Assembly: GCF_000158955.1 (NCBI RefSeq)
Contig: NZ_GG657757.1
Location: forward strand, 5,045,949-5,109,948
DNA from: Streptomyces viridochromogenes DSM 40736
Lineage (GTDB): Bacteria; Actinomycetota; Actinomycetes; Streptomycetales; Streptomycetaceae
Length of the DNA: 64,000 nt
Reading direction: 5' to 3'
Within the stretch, counting starts at the first letter, position 1. Each line of letters starts with the position of its first letter. Under the pieces are notes generated by a model. It saw nothing but the letters and a program-made list of their open reading frames with translations, had not been told where the DNA came from and made no database searches. Positions 1-8,772 of this stretch are shown piece by piece. The position numbers and the translations under genes are program-made.

Positions 1-1533
1 GAACGCGTCCAGGTGCAGACCGAGCGCCCGCTCCGCCGGGGCGAGTTCGAGCTCCGGGTGCGCGACCGCCTTCGTCTCGCCGGCCTTGCGCAGGATCGAC
101 TGGATCCGGGCGTACGCGTACTGGAGGTAGACGGACGTGTCGCCGTTCAGCGAGACCATCTGGTCCAGGTCGAACTTGTAGTCCCGGTTCGGCGACGTCG
201 ACAGGTCCGCGTACTTCACGGCACCGATGCCGACCTGCGCGGCCCGCTCCTGGATCTCGTCCTCGGTGAGGTCCTGTGCCTTCTCCCGTACGACCTCGGC
301 GGCCCGCTGCACCGCCTCGTCCAGCAGGTCCTCCAGCCGTACGGTCTCGCCCTCACGCGTCTTGAACGGCTTGCCGTCCGCGCCGAGCACCGTGCCGTAG
401 CCCATGTTGTGCGCGGTGACGTCCTCGCTCAGCCAGCCGGCCCGGCGGGCCGTCTCGAAGACCATCCTGAAGTGGAGCGACTGGCGTACGTCCACGACGT
501 ACAGCAGCGTCGTCGCCTTCAGGTCGAAGACGCGGTTGCGGATCGCCGTCAGGTCGGAGGCCGCGTAGCCGAAGCCGCCGTCCGCCTTTTGCACGATCAG
601 CGGGACCGGCTGGTCGTCCTTGCCGCGGATCTCGTCGAAGAACACCACGAGCGCGCCCTCGGAGCGCACCGCGACACCCTTCTCCTCCAGGAGGCGGGCG
701 GTCTCGGGCATGCCCTCGTTGTAGGCGGACTCGCCGACGATCTCCTCGTCGCGGATCTCCATGTCGAGCTTCTCGAAGACGGAGTAGAAGTAGACCTTCG
801 ACTCGTCCACGAACTGCTGCCACAGCTCGAGCGTCTCCTTGTCACCGGACTGCAGGGCGACGACCCGCTTCCGGGCCCGCTCCTTGAACTCCTCGTCCGC
901 GTCGAAGAGCGCACGCGACGCCTTGTACACCCGGTTCAGGTTGCTCATCGCCTGCTCGCCGTCGACGTCGGCCGCCGGGGCCAGCTCGCCGGGGTGCTCG
1001 AACAGGTACTGGATGAGCATGCCGAACTGGGTGCCCCAGTCGCCGATGTGGTGCCGGCCGATCGTCTTCTCGCCGGTGAAGTCGAGCATGCCGCGCAGGG
1101 CGTCGCCGATGACCGCCGACCGCAGGTGACCGACGTGCATCTCCTTCGCCACGTTCGGCTGGGCGTAGTCGACGACCGTGATGCCCGCGTTCTCCTTCAG
1201 CGGCACGCCGAGACGCTCGCCGTCCGCGTGCCGCGCGGCGAGGTTCTCGATGATCGCCCGGTCGGCGACCGTGATGTTGAGGAAGCCGGGGCCGGAGACC
1301 TCGACATCCTTGATCACATCACCGCTGACGACGTTGCCGACGACCTGCGTCGCCAGCTCCCTCGGGTTGGCCTTCTCCTTCTTCGCGAGGGCCAGGATCC
1401 CGTTGGCCTGGAAGTCGGCCCGGTCGCTTCGTCGCAGCAGCGGGTCCGCGGAGCCGGCCTGCGGCAGAGCCGCCGACAGGGCCGCCGCGAGGCGCTGGTG
1501 GACGGAGTCGCTGAGGGACGTGACCGGGGCCAT
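1..1533 (-). CDS. argS: Arginyl-tRNA synthetase (3' end beyond window)
   Basis: Cytosolic class I aminoacyl-tRNA synthetase that charges tRNA-Arg with arginine. The 511 residues visible begin with the Add-domain-like N-terminus (TSLSDSVHQRLAAAL). They continue through the Rossmann signature HVGH inside VAKEMHVGHLRS, and then the family blocks GDWGTQFG and SPNRDYKFD. The full enzyme is usually about 580-590 residues, so roughly the last 75, the tRNA-binding end, lie outside the window. ATG at 1533 is the only in-frame start near the conserved N-terminus; a purine-rich GAGGAG lies about 16 nt upstream, further than usual. The gene is divergent from lysS with a 149-nt gap, the argS/lysS adjacency familiar from Streptomyces. 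Confidence 0.96.
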   Translation of the reverse strand, partial: MAPVTSLSDSVHQRLAAALSAALPQAGSADPLLRRSDRADFQANGILALAKKEKANPRELATQVVGNVVSGDVIKDVEVSGPGFLNITVADRAIIENLAARHADGERLGVPLKENAGITVVDYAQPNVAKEMHVGHLRSAVIGDALRGMLDFTGEKTIGRHHIGDWGTQFGMLIQYLFEHPGELAPAADVDGEQAMSNLNRVYKASRALFDADEEFKERARKRVVALQSGDKETLELWQQFVDESKVYFYSVFEKLDMEIRDEEIVGESAYNEGMPETARLLEEKGVAVRSEGALVVFFDEIRGKDDQPVPLIVQKADGGFGYAASDLTAIRNRVFDLKATTLLYVVDVRQSLHFRMVFETARRAGWLSEDVTAHNMGYGTVLGADGKPFKTREGETVRLEDLLDEAVQRAAEVVREKAQDLTEDEIQERAAQVGIGAVKYADLSTSPNRDYKFDLDQMVSLNGDTSVYLQYAYARIQSILRKAGETKAVAHPELELAPAERALGLHLDAF

Positions 1534-1682
1534 AGGTAAGGGTGCCGTTCTCCTCGAGGGAATCGATAGACACGGCCAGTATTCCATGCGGGTAAAGCCG
1601 TTTTTCCGGGCGCAAGGGGGTCTGGGACAATGGGGCGGTCAGCCGTGCGACCGTACCGGCTGCCCGATGAGGAAAGAAGGAC

Positions 1683-3431
1683 GTGCCGATCGTGGCTCAG
1701 AGCACCGAGACCACCGACTGGGTCTCCCGTTTCGCGGATGAGGTCATCGAGGAGTCGGAGCGTCGGGCCCCGGGCAAACCCGTCGTCGTCGCGTCCGGGC
1801 TCTCACCGTCCGGGCCCATCCACCTCGGGAACCTGCGCGAGGTCATGACCCCGCACCTCGTCGCGGACGAGATCCGGCGGCGGGGGCACCAGGTGCGCCA
1901 CCTGATCTCCTGGGACGACTACGACCGGTACCGCAAGGTGCCCAAGGGCATCGCCGGGGTCGACGAGAAGGCCTGGCAGGAGCACATCGGCAAGCCGCTG
2001 ACCTCCGTCCCGGCGCCGAAGGGCTCCTCGTACCCGAACTGGGCCGAGCACTTCAAGGCCTCGATGATCGAGTCGCTGGCCGAGCTGGGCGTGGAGTTCG
2101 ACGGGATCAGCCAGACCGCGCAGTACACCTCCGGCGTGTACCGCGAGCAGATCCTGCACGCCATCAAGCACCGCGGCGACATCGACGCGATCCTCGACCA
2201 GTACCGGACGAAGAAGGCCCCCGCCAAGAAGCAGCAGGGGCAGAAGCCGGTCGACGAGGCCGAGCTGGAGGCCGCCGAGGGCTCCGGCGCGGCCGCCGAG
2301 GACGACGGCAGCTCCGGCTCCACCGGGTACTTCCCGTACAAGCCGTACTGCGGCAACTGCGAGAAGGACCTCACCACCGTCACGTCCTACGACGACGACT
2401 CCACGGAGCTGACGTACGCCTGCACCGCGTGCGGCTTCTCCGAGACGGTCCGGCTGAGCGAGTTCAACCGCGGCAAGCTGGTCTGGAAGGTCGACTGGCC
2501 GATGCGGTGGGCGTACGAGGGTGTCGTGTTCGAGCCGAGCGGTGTCGACCACTCCTCTCCCGGGTCGTCGTTCCAGGTCGGCGGAGAGATCGTCGGGATC
2601 TTCGGCGGGAAGCAGCCGATCGGGCCGATGTACGCGTTCGTCGGCATCAGCGGCATGGCGAAGATGTCGTCCTCGCGGGGCGGCGTGCCGACCCCGGCGG
2701 ACGCCCTGAAGATCATGGAGCCGCAGCTGCTGCGCTGGCTGTACGCGCGGCGCAGGCCCAACCAGTCCTTCAAGGTCGCCTTCGACCAGGAGATCCAGCG
2801 GCTCTACGACGAGTGGGACCGGCTGGACGCCAAGGTCGCCGACGGCAGCGTGCTGCCGGCCGACGCCGCCGCGCACGCGCGTGCGGTGGGCACGGCCGCC
2901 GGTGAGCTGCCCCGGACGCCCCGGCCGCTGCCGTACCGGACGCTGGCGTCCGTCGCGGACATCACCGCCGGGCACGAGGACCAGGCGCTGCGCATCCTCA
3001 GCGAGCTGGACCCGGAGCAGCCGCTGACCTCGCTGGAGGAGGCGCGGCCGCGGTACGACAAGGCCGAGGCCTGGATCAACACGCACGTGCCCGCCGACCA
3101 GCGGACGATCGTGCGGGACGAGCCGGACGCCGAGCTGCTGAAGTCGCTCGACGAGCAGGGGCTCCAGTCGCTGCGGCTGCTGCTGGACGGGCTCGCCGAC
3201 CACTGGTCGCTGGACGGGCTGACCCACCTCGTCTACGGCGTGCCGAAGGTGCAGGCCGGGTTCCCGGCCGACGCGACGCCGAAGGAACTGCCCCCGGAGA
3301 TCAAGACCGCGCAGCGGTCGTTCTTCGCGCTGCTGTACCACCTGCTGGTGGGACGGGACACCGGGCCGCGGCTGCCCACGCTGCTGCTGGCGGTCGGGCA
3401 GGAGCGGGTGCGCGCACTGCTCGGGGAGTGA
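1683..3431 (+). CDS. lysS: Class I lysyl-tRNA synthetase
   Basis: Charges tRNA-Lys. This is the archaeal-type class I enzyme, unrelated in fold to the common class II LysRS. The 582-residue protein has the HIGH-equivalent HLGN at residues 47-50 after SGLSPSGPI, the KMSKS-equivalent KMSSS at about 327-331, and a Cys4-like pair (CGNC and CTAC) in an insertion around residues 220-250. An Ala/Glu-rich low-complexity stretch precedes the Cys block. GTG 1683 has GAGGA about 9 nt upstream; an in-frame GTG at 1692 is the alternative start. Streptomyces commonly carry this enzyme beside a class II LysRS elsewhere (family knowledge). Confidence 0.95.
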   Translation: MPIVAQSTETTDWVSRFADEVIEESERRAPGKPVVVASGLSPSGPIHLGNLREVMTPHLVADEIRRRGHQVRHLISWDDYDRYRKVPKGIAGVDEKAWQEHIGKPLTSVPAPKGSSYPNWAEHFKASMIESLAELGVEFDGISQTAQYTSGVYREQILHAIKHRGDIDAILDQYRTKKAPAKKQQGQKPVDEAELEAAEGSGAAAEDDGSSGSTGYFPYKPYCGNCEKDLTTVTSYDDDSTELTYACTACGFSETVRLSEFNRGKLVWKVDWPMRWAYEGVVFEPSGVDHSSPGSSFQVGGEIVGIFGGKQPIGPMYAFVGISGMAKMSSSRGGVPTPADALKIMEPQLLRWLYARRRPNQSFKVAFDQEIQRLYDEWDRLDAKVADGSVLPADAAAHARAVGTAAGELPRTPRPLPYRTLASVADITAGHEDQALRILSELDPEQPLTSLEEARPRYDKAEAWINTHVPADQRTIVRDEPDAELLKSLDEQGLQSLRLLLDGLADHWSLDGLTHLVYGVPKVQAGFPADATPKELPPEIKTAQRSFFALLYHLLVGRDTGPRLPTLLLAVGQERVRALLGE

Positions 3432-3434
3432 GCG

Positions 3435-3466
3435 AAGAGGGGCCCTCACCTGTGAGGGCCCCTCTT
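3435..3466 (+). terminator. Terminator hairpin after lysS
   Basis: The arms AAGAGGGGCCCTCA (3435-3448) and its exact complement (3453-3466) form a 14-bp perfect stem with a CCTG loop, followed by TTCTCTG. It lies 3 nt after the lysS stop and before the convergent methyltransferase gene, so it could end transcription from both sides. Confidence 0.85.
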
Positions 3467-3501
3467 TCTCTGTCAGGTTTCCCCGTCAGGCCGCCGCTCT
3501 G

Positions 3502-4593
3502 TCAGGCCGCCGGCTTCTGGAACAGCAGCATCGTCGACGAGCCGAACGCCTCCGTGTCGGTGAGCGTGCTGCTCACCAGGCGGAAGCCGTGCCGGCCGAT
3601 CTCCTCGGCCAGGGCGTCACCGGACCGCTCCGCGTAGGGGAGCACCTCCAGGCCGATGTTCTTCTCGCCGTCCTCGACCCGGATCCGCCGGGAGATCACC
3701 CGGCCCGGCACGAGATCGGCGGAGACCTCCGCGTAGTCCGGGATGGAGAAGAAGCCCTTCCCCCACTCGCTCGCGCAGTGGTCCACGACGAAGTGGCCCC
3801 CGGGGCGGAGGATGTCGAAGACGCGCGAGATGTGACGGGCCCGCTGCTCGTCGTCGACGAGCATGTGGAGGCAGCCCATGTTCATGGCGAGGTCGAAGCT
3901 GCCCGCGTCGAGGCCGCGCAGATAGATGATGTCGCGCTCCATGAACCCCGAGGCGTCCAGCCCCGCGGCGGCGGCCCGCTCCCGCGCCCGGGCCAGCGCC
4001 GAGTGGGAGACGTCGACCGAGGTGACGTCGTACCCCTGCGACAGCAGGTACAGCGAGTCGCGGCCCTCGCCGCAGCCCAGGTCGATGATCCGTCCCGCGA
4101 AGATGTCCGGCCGCTTCTCGATCATCAGACGGAGCGAGGCGTTCGGCTCCGCCGACTCCCACAGCTGGGCGCCGTTGTCGTAGACGGTCCGGTAGCGGTC
4201 CTCGTAGCCGTAGTAGTAGGCGTCGAGCGTGCCGACGATGGTCCGTACGTCGTCGCTGGTGGGCGAGAACTCCACCGGGGACGCCGTGACGTCCGTGCCC
4301 AGCGCCATGAGCGCGGTGGCGTCGACCAGCCCGATCACCAGCAGGTACTGCGACGCGTCGCACTCGACCGCCTCACCGACCCCGAAGGGCGCGCAACACT
4401 CCTTCAGCGCGTCCAGGGTCAGCGCGCCGGCCTTGTCGCAGACGAAGACGGCCGCTCGGCCCCGGGTCACCTTGGCGGCGAAGCCGGCCGAGCCGTCCAG
4501 CTGCCACACGGTGGTGCGGTCGGCGAGTTCGATCGTGGTCGGTGCCAGGCCGGTGGGTGCGGATTCCTCGAGTATCGCTCGGTACAGACTCAC
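3502..4593 (-). CDS. SAM-dependent class I methyltransferase, cassette A
   Basis: A 363-residue protein. The C-terminal half is a class I methyltransferase: motif I IIDLGCGEGRDS near residue 170, the acidic residue in VTSVDVS, FDLAMNMGCLHMLVDD (motif IV region) and LRPGGHFVVDH. The first ~150 residues form a separate, unrecognised domain before YYYGYEDRYRTVYDNGAQLWES, which resembles the entry to TehB-like methyltransferases. It follows the TPR gene by 24 nt and is the last gene of the ATP-grasp/MFS/TPR/methyltransferase cassette, so its substrate is probably the small molecule made by that cassette (inference). The methylated atom cannot be deduced. Confidence 0.85.
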   Translation of the reverse strand: MSLYRAILEESAPTGLAPTTIELADRTTVWQLDGSAGFAAKVTRGRAAVFVCDKAGALTLDALKECCAPFGVGEAVECDASQYLLVIGLVDATALMALGTDVTASPVEFSPTSDDVRTIVGTLDAYYYGYEDRYRTVYDNGAQLWESAEPNASLRLMIEKRPDIFAGRIIDLGCGEGRDSLYLLSQGYDVTSVDVSHSALARARERAAAAGLDASGFMERDIIYLRGLDAGSFDLAMNMGCLHMLVDDEQRARHISRVFDILRPGGHFVVDHCASEWGKGFFSIPDYAEVSADLVPGRVISRRIRVEDGEKNIGLEVLPYAERSGDALAEEIGRHGFRLVSSTLTDTEAFGSSTMLLFQKPAA

Positions 4594-4617
4594 TTCATTG
4601 CCCCCTGTGTGTCGTGC

Positions 4618-5949
4618 CTATGGGTGATCGTGCGTGGACAGCGGAGACACCAGGGCCGCGAGGCGGTCCCCGTACTCCCGGAGTACGGGGCTCTGGTGCC
4701 GGAAGACCCTGCCGGTCTCGCGGATGTGGTGCGCGAGTTCGTGGTTGCCGCAGCGCAGGGCGGCCTCGACGGCGGTGTGTTCGACGACGTCGCGCTGGGC
4801 GTTGCTGCCGCCCATCGGGTACGACTGGCCGAAGGACCTGGCCAGCCGGGTCGCGGCGTCGGCGTAGTCGCCGGTGGTGAAGGAACGGAAGCCGAGGAAG
4901 ATGTCGACCATTTCCTCCGGCACCTCCTTGCCGCGTGCCAGGACCGCTTCCAGGAGCGCGTCGGCGTGGCCGTACTCGCCGGCCTGGCAGTAGGTGAGGT
5001 ACGCGTGGAAGTCGTTGAAGAGGTACCAGTTCTCCTCCAGGTAGGGCTCCCAGTCCTGGAAGAGCGAGCGCCAGTAGGCGGAGAGGTCGAGCGACGGCCT
5101 GATCAGGGCGAGCCGCCAGAGCAGGGTGACGGCGTCCAGGTCCTCGGCGGACCGCGGTGAGGTCTTGCGGCGGATGGCGAAGCGGTAGCACGCCAGGACT
5201 TCCTGGATGTTGCCGGCGTGGAGCTCGAACAGCGCGTAGTGCCACCAGACGTGGATCCGCATGGGGGTCGAGGCGTCCCGGCCGCGCATGTAGTCCCGGA
5301 TGTAGCGGGACCCCTCCTCGTGGCGGCCCGTCTCGTAGAGGCAGTGCACCATCGCGTGCATGGCGTAGATGTCGTCGGGGTTCAGCTCCAGCGCGGTGCG
5401 GCAGCGTTCGATCGCCGCGTCGATGTGCCCGTTCTCCTCGAGCGAGAAGCCGTGCAGGCCGTGCAGGTAGCCGATGACGGGGTCGTCGGTGGCGAAGCCC
5501 GTCACGGCCTGGGCGATGGACGCCAGCATGTGGGGTCCGTCGCCGATGAAGAAGTCGAGCATGTGCACGGCGAAGACCGAGACCGCGTCCCCGGGATACG
5601 TGTCGACGAGGGTCTGGAAGCCGTTGCGGGCGGCGACCAGGTCCCCGGTGGTCCAGAAGCCGAGGGCGGAGAGCAGGGCGGTGGTCCGCGCGTCGGCCGG
5701 GCCGTTCTCCAGCACGGAGTCCCGGAGCGCCGCGGCCTGAGCGACCGCCGGGCGTTCCATGGAGCACAGCAGGTCCACGGCGAGCATGAGCCGGACCGGC
5801 ACGGGCGTGGCGGAGAGGCCGGAGGCACGACATCGTTCGTGGTCCAGTTTCATGGAGACCAGTTGGATGATCGCGCTCTCCACCCACTCCATGTCCGAAG
5901 GATTCTCCACAGGATGTGGAACGCCTCGGGAATCGGTGAGCACTGTCAT
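4618..5949 (-). CDS. TTC38/StaR-like tetratricopeptide protein
   Basis: A 443-residue soluble all-helical protein. Segments such as GFWTTGDLVAARNGFQTLVDTYP, HMLDFFIGDG, VIGYLHGLHGFSLEENG and AIERCRTALELNPDDIYAMH match the TTC38/StaR-like TPR family pattern. StaR comes from a glycopeptide antibiotic cluster; family members are proposed protein-interaction scaffolds with no clear catalytic role (family knowledge). ATG 5949 overlaps the MFS stop as ATGA, so the two are translationally coupled. An open frame continues upstream of 5949, but that part is only the shadow of the MFS gene. Confidence 0.8.
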   Translation of the reverse strand: MTVLTDSRGVPHPVENPSDMEWVESAIIQLVSMKLDHERCRASGLSATPVPVRLMLAVDLLCSMERPAVAQAAALRDSVLENGPADARTTALLSALGFWTTGDLVAARNGFQTLVDTYPGDAVSVFAVHMLDFFIGDGPHMLASIAQAVTGFATDDPVIGYLHGLHGFSLEENGHIDAAIERCRTALELNPDDIYAMHAMVHCLYETGRHEEGSRYIRDYMRGRDASTPMRIHVWWHYALFELHAGNIQEVLACYRFAIRRKTSPRSAEDLDAVTLLWRLALIRPSLDLSAYWRSLFQDWEPYLEENWYLFNDFHAYLTYCQAGEYGHADALLEAVLARGKEVPEEMVDIFLGFRSFTTGDYADAATRLARSFGQSYPMGGSNAQRDVVEHTAVEAALRCGNHELAHHIRETGRVFRHQSPVLREYGDRLAALVSPLSTHDHP

Positions 5950-7145
5950 GGTTCGGACACCTCCGTCGGTACGAATCGACCGTTCTGGGGCTCGCTCTTC
6001 TGCGCCTCGCTCTTCTGGGCGTTGCTCTTCCGGGCCCTGTGAATCGCGTGGAACGACAGGACGAGCAGCAGCGTCAGGACGAACGGGGCAAGCCATATCT
6101 GCTCGGAGAAGAGCCGTCCGCCCGCGAGCACGGCGGCCAGCAGCAGAAGGGAGCAGGCGTTCGCATTCGCCACGATCGCGCCGACCTGGCGGGGCGTGAA
6201 ATGCGATGCCGCTTCGGAGCGGAGGATCACACGCAGCGAACCGAAAGCGCATCCGAGTGCGAAGATGGCGACCATCTGCGGCGCTCCGAATACCGGGACG
6301 GCAATCCAGACGGCCATGGCCAGGGCCACCGCCGCGGCGGCTCCCGTCAGTATCCAGCGCAGGGCGACGCTTTTCGTCAGGCGGTGCAGGAACGTTCCGG
6401 CGACGGCCATTCCGATTCCGAGAAGCATGTCCAGGATTCCGACGGTGAGCATGCTTTTGCCGTGCGCGAGGGCCTGCAACGGCAGCATGAGGTTGAACGT
6501 GCCCAGGATGGGCCAGACGAGCAGGAAGGCGAGGAGGTACCGGGCGCCGAGGTTGCCGGTCGTGTCCGGCCCGGCCTGCCCGGCCGCCTCCTCGGTGGCG
6601 GCCGGGGCGTGCCGCGAGCCGAGACTGAACACCGCGACGACGGCGAACAGACCGGCGCAGACGACCAGCACCCACGCGGCCGGGAGCACGCGGGTGAACA
6701 GCGGGGTGAACAGCGGGCCCACCATGAGCGCGACCTGGTTGACGGTCATGGTCAGCGAGCTCTGCTTGCGCAGGGCGACACCGTCGAGCCCGGCCGCCTC
6801 GTCGTTGAACCAGACCTCCCAGGTCGACTCCAGATAGAAGAAGAAGATCCACAGGACGAAGTTCAGCGCGACGACCGCCTGCACCTGGCTGTAGCAGGCC
6901 GCGATCGCCAGCAGGGTCAGGCAGACCCCGGCGAGCCCCACGGCGGTCGTCCTGGCCCCGCCGGTGACCGGTGTGAAGCGGATCAGCGGCGGAACGAACA
7001 CCGCGGGGACGAACGAGAGCGTGGTGGAGATGGCCAGCGCGTCGTAGCCGCCGCCCTGCGCGGAGGCGATGTGCCAGTTCAGGAGCAGCAGCACGACACC
7101 GTTGAAGAAGCGGTAGAACCCCGAGCAGAGCGTGTACCGCTTCAC
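5946..7145 (-). CDS. MFS transporter, cassette A
   Basis: A 399-residue membrane protein with about 12 hydrophobic segments (e.g. GVVLLLLNWHIASA, TTLSFVPAVFVPPLI, LNFVLWIFFFYLESTW, LLAFLLVWPILGTFNLMLPL). The layout is that of major facilitator efflux carriers. GTG 7145 overlaps the upstream ATP-grasp stop as GTGA and has GGGGAG just before it, so I prefer it to the ATG at 7241, which lies inside the upstream gene. The C-terminus is a charged tail containing a 5-residue direct repeat (AQKSE). It likely exports the product of the adjacent ligase and methyltransferase (inference). Confidence 0.88.
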   Translation of the reverse strand: MKRYTLCSGFYRFFNGVVLLLLNWHIASAQGGGYDALAISTTLSFVPAVFVPPLIRFTPVTGGARTTAVGLAGVCLTLLAIAACYSQVQAVVALNFVLWIFFFYLESTWEVWFNDEAAGLDGVALRKQSSLTMTVNQVALMVGPLFTPLFTRVLPAAWVLVVCAGLFAVVAVFSLGSRHAPAATEEAAGQAGPDTTGNLGARYLLAFLLVWPILGTFNLMLPLQALAHGKSMLTVGILDMLLGIGMAVAGTFLHRLTKSVALRWILTGAAAAVALAMAVWIAVPVFGAPQMVAIFALGCAFGSLRVILRSEAASHFTPRQVGAIVANANACSLLLLAAVLAGGRLFSEQIWLAPFVLTLLLVLSFHAIHRARKSNAQKSEAQKSEPQNGRFVPTEVSEP

Positions 7146-8419
7146 TCCCCGGCCGCCTCGCCCGTCACGAAGATCTGGTCGGACAGTTCCTTCGCCAGGG
7201 CCACCGGAAGCGGCGTCTTCGCGGAGAACAGCTGGTCCCACTCCAGTTCGACGAGGCCCTCCCGGGTGCTCCAGTTCTTGGCGGCGTGGGAGAGGTCGCC
7301 GGGCCGGGCGCTGATGTTGAGGGCGCGCACCTCGGGCGGCAGCGGCTTGCCGTCCAGGACGTCCTCGATCCGTCCCGGCGCGGCCTTGAGGAACGCGATC
7401 GCCGAGGTTTTGACGGGTACCGCGGCGGCGACGACGTCGAGGAGGTCCTGGCCGAGATACGAACCGACGTGCAGCCGGTAGGGGTTGAGCGAGTAGGCCC
7501 GCTCCACCTGGTCCATGATCCCGTCACCGCCCGGCCGGGCGGCCACCTCGATCACCCACGGCGTCCCGTCCGCATCGAACTTGATCTCCACATGGGCGAG
7601 ACCGCGGTCGATGCCCAGCGCGACGCAGGCCTGGACCGCGAGCTCGGTCAGCACCGGGTCCCCGGTGCGGTGACTCGGCACCAGATGCGCGAGCTCGGCG
7701 AACCAGGGCCGGGGGGACAGGTACTTCTCCGTGACGGCGAGGACCTGCGCCCGCCCCGCACCGCAGAGCACCTCGACGGACACCTCGTCGTCGGAGTCGA
7801 CGAACCGCTCCACGAGGTACTTGTCGCCGAGGATGCCGAACGCCGCGCCGTACTGGGCGATGACGGCCTTCGACTCCGCGAGACCGGCGATCGCCTCCTC
7901 GCGCGTGGTGGCCAGGACGACGCCGCCGCTGCCGCCGAAGTCGTACGGCTTGATGACCACCGGCAGTCCGATGGCCTCGACCGCGTCGAGCAGCTCCGGC
8001 TCGGACCGCACCAGCGCGGAGCGGGGCGTGCGCACACCGCCGGCCAGCAGGGCCCGCTTCATCGCGTGCTTGTTCCGGGCGTTGGTGACCGCCGTGGCGT
8101 CCAGTCCGCCGAGGCCCAGCTCGCGGTTCACGGTGTTCGCCGCGTCCAGCGTCCAGTCGTTGAGCGGGACCACGACACGGGGGTGCAGGCCGCGGGCGGA
8201 GTGCGCGCGGATCGCCCGCAGCAGGGACTCCGGGTCCTTGGGGTCGGCCGGCAGCATGTGGTCGAACGTGCGGTTCGGCCTGCGTACCGGATCCTCCGCC
8301 GCGGCCCAGACGGGGAGATCGGCAGCCTGTTTGGCCCCCGAGAACGCCCGCTCCCTCAGGTACTGGTCGGCTCCCAGCAGGAGTACATATTCATGAGACC
8401 GCATGGATGATGGCTGCAT
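7142..8419 (-). CDS. ATP-grasp carboxylate-amine ligase, cassette A
   Basis: A 425-residue ATP-grasp enzyme of the group that joins a carboxylate (via acyl phosphate) to an amine. Visible elements: ATP-binding lysine block LPVVIKPYDFGGSGGVVLAT, GDKYLVERFVDSDDEVSVEVL, and the metal-binding segment HVEIKFDADGTPWVIEVAARPGGDGIMD. ATG 8419 has GGGGG 10 nt upstream; ATG 8404 (MRSHEYVLLLGAD) is an alternative and lies closer to the Rossmann-like N-terminus. It is the first gene of cassette A. It groups with the seven similar ligases further right in the window, but 10 kb of ordinary genes separate them. Confidence 0.9.
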   Translation of the reverse strand: MQPSSMRSHEYVLLLGADQYLRERAFSGAKQAADLPVWAAAEDPVRRPNRTFDHMLPADPKDPESLLRAIRAHSARGLHPRVVVPLNDWTLDAANTVNRELGLGGLDATAVTNARNKHAMKRALLAGGVRTPRSALVRSEPELLDAVEAIGLPVVIKPYDFGGSGGVVLATTREEAIAGLAESKAVIAQYGAAFGILGDKYLVERFVDSDDEVSVEVLCGAGRAQVLAVTEKYLSPRPWFAELAHLVPSHRTGDPVLTELAVQACVALGIDRGLAHVEIKFDADGTPWVIEVAARPGGDGIMDQVERAYSLNPYRLHVGSYLGQDLLDVVAAAVPVKTSAIAFLKAAPGRIEDVLDGKPLPPEVRALNISARPGDLSHAAKNWSTREGLVELEWDQLFSAKTPLPVALAKELSDQIFVTGEAAGE

Positions 8420-8704
8420 GGATCACGAACCCCCAACTTCCATAAATCCCCCGCCGAGCGACGTCCGAACTGGATAAACGTCGCCGGGAGTTGGGTAAGA
8501 AAAGTGAAAGAATTCATCGCCGAGAGGGGCGCCGCAGTCAACGTGCGGCGAGCTCATATCATCTCTACCGGCGTGTCAGTAAAATTCCTGCATGATCCCC
8601 CGCTTCCGCCGCTGGATCGTAGCCACGCGTCTCGCGGAAGCGCAAGGGATTGTTTTCGGATGTGGCGTGAAATGAACGCTGCCGCCGGAATTACCGGCGG
8701 CGGT
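8420..8704. other. Intergenic region without a recognisable gene
   Basis: The gap lies between the start of the cassette A ATP-grasp gene and the end of the DUF2637 gene. It is less GC-rich than its surroundings (for example around 8470-8600) and presumably holds the cassette A promoter. Short open frames here lack a good ribosome binding site and Streptomyces-like codon bias. No hairpin or RNA was recognised. Confidence 0.5.
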
Positions 8705-8772
8705 GCGATGCGGTCGTCTACGCGTTGTCGCCTTCTACGCGATGTGGTCCTCTACGCGATGTGGTCTTCTTC
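8705..8772. repeat. Four tandem 17-bp repeats at the 3' end of the DUF2637 gene
   Basis: Units at 8705-8721, 8722-8738, 8739-8755 and 8756-8772 share the pattern GCGATGYGGTCNTCTAC; unit 2 is the most divergent. The stop codon of the DUF2637 gene (8752-8754) lies in unit 3, and equivalent CTA triplets, TAG on the coding strand, occur in units 1 and 2. Seventeen is not a multiple of three, so each unit changes the frame. Confidence 0.85.

Noticed and set aside
13..1539. Long plus-strand open frame opposite argS
   Set aside because: Arg/Val/Leu-rich sequence with no domain; it is the complement shadow of argS at high GC.
1534..1682. T-box or other riboswitch upstream of lysS/argS
   Set aside because: The gap is only 149 nt and shared by two divergent genes; no T-box sequence or specifier hairpin could be seen.
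1803..3449. 548-codon minus-strand frame opposite lysS
   Set aside because: Low-complexity Leu/Arg/Val product; lysS has intact synthetase motifs on the other strand.
8705..8772. CRISPR-like repeat array
   Set aside because: Units are contiguous 17-bp tandem copies without spacers.
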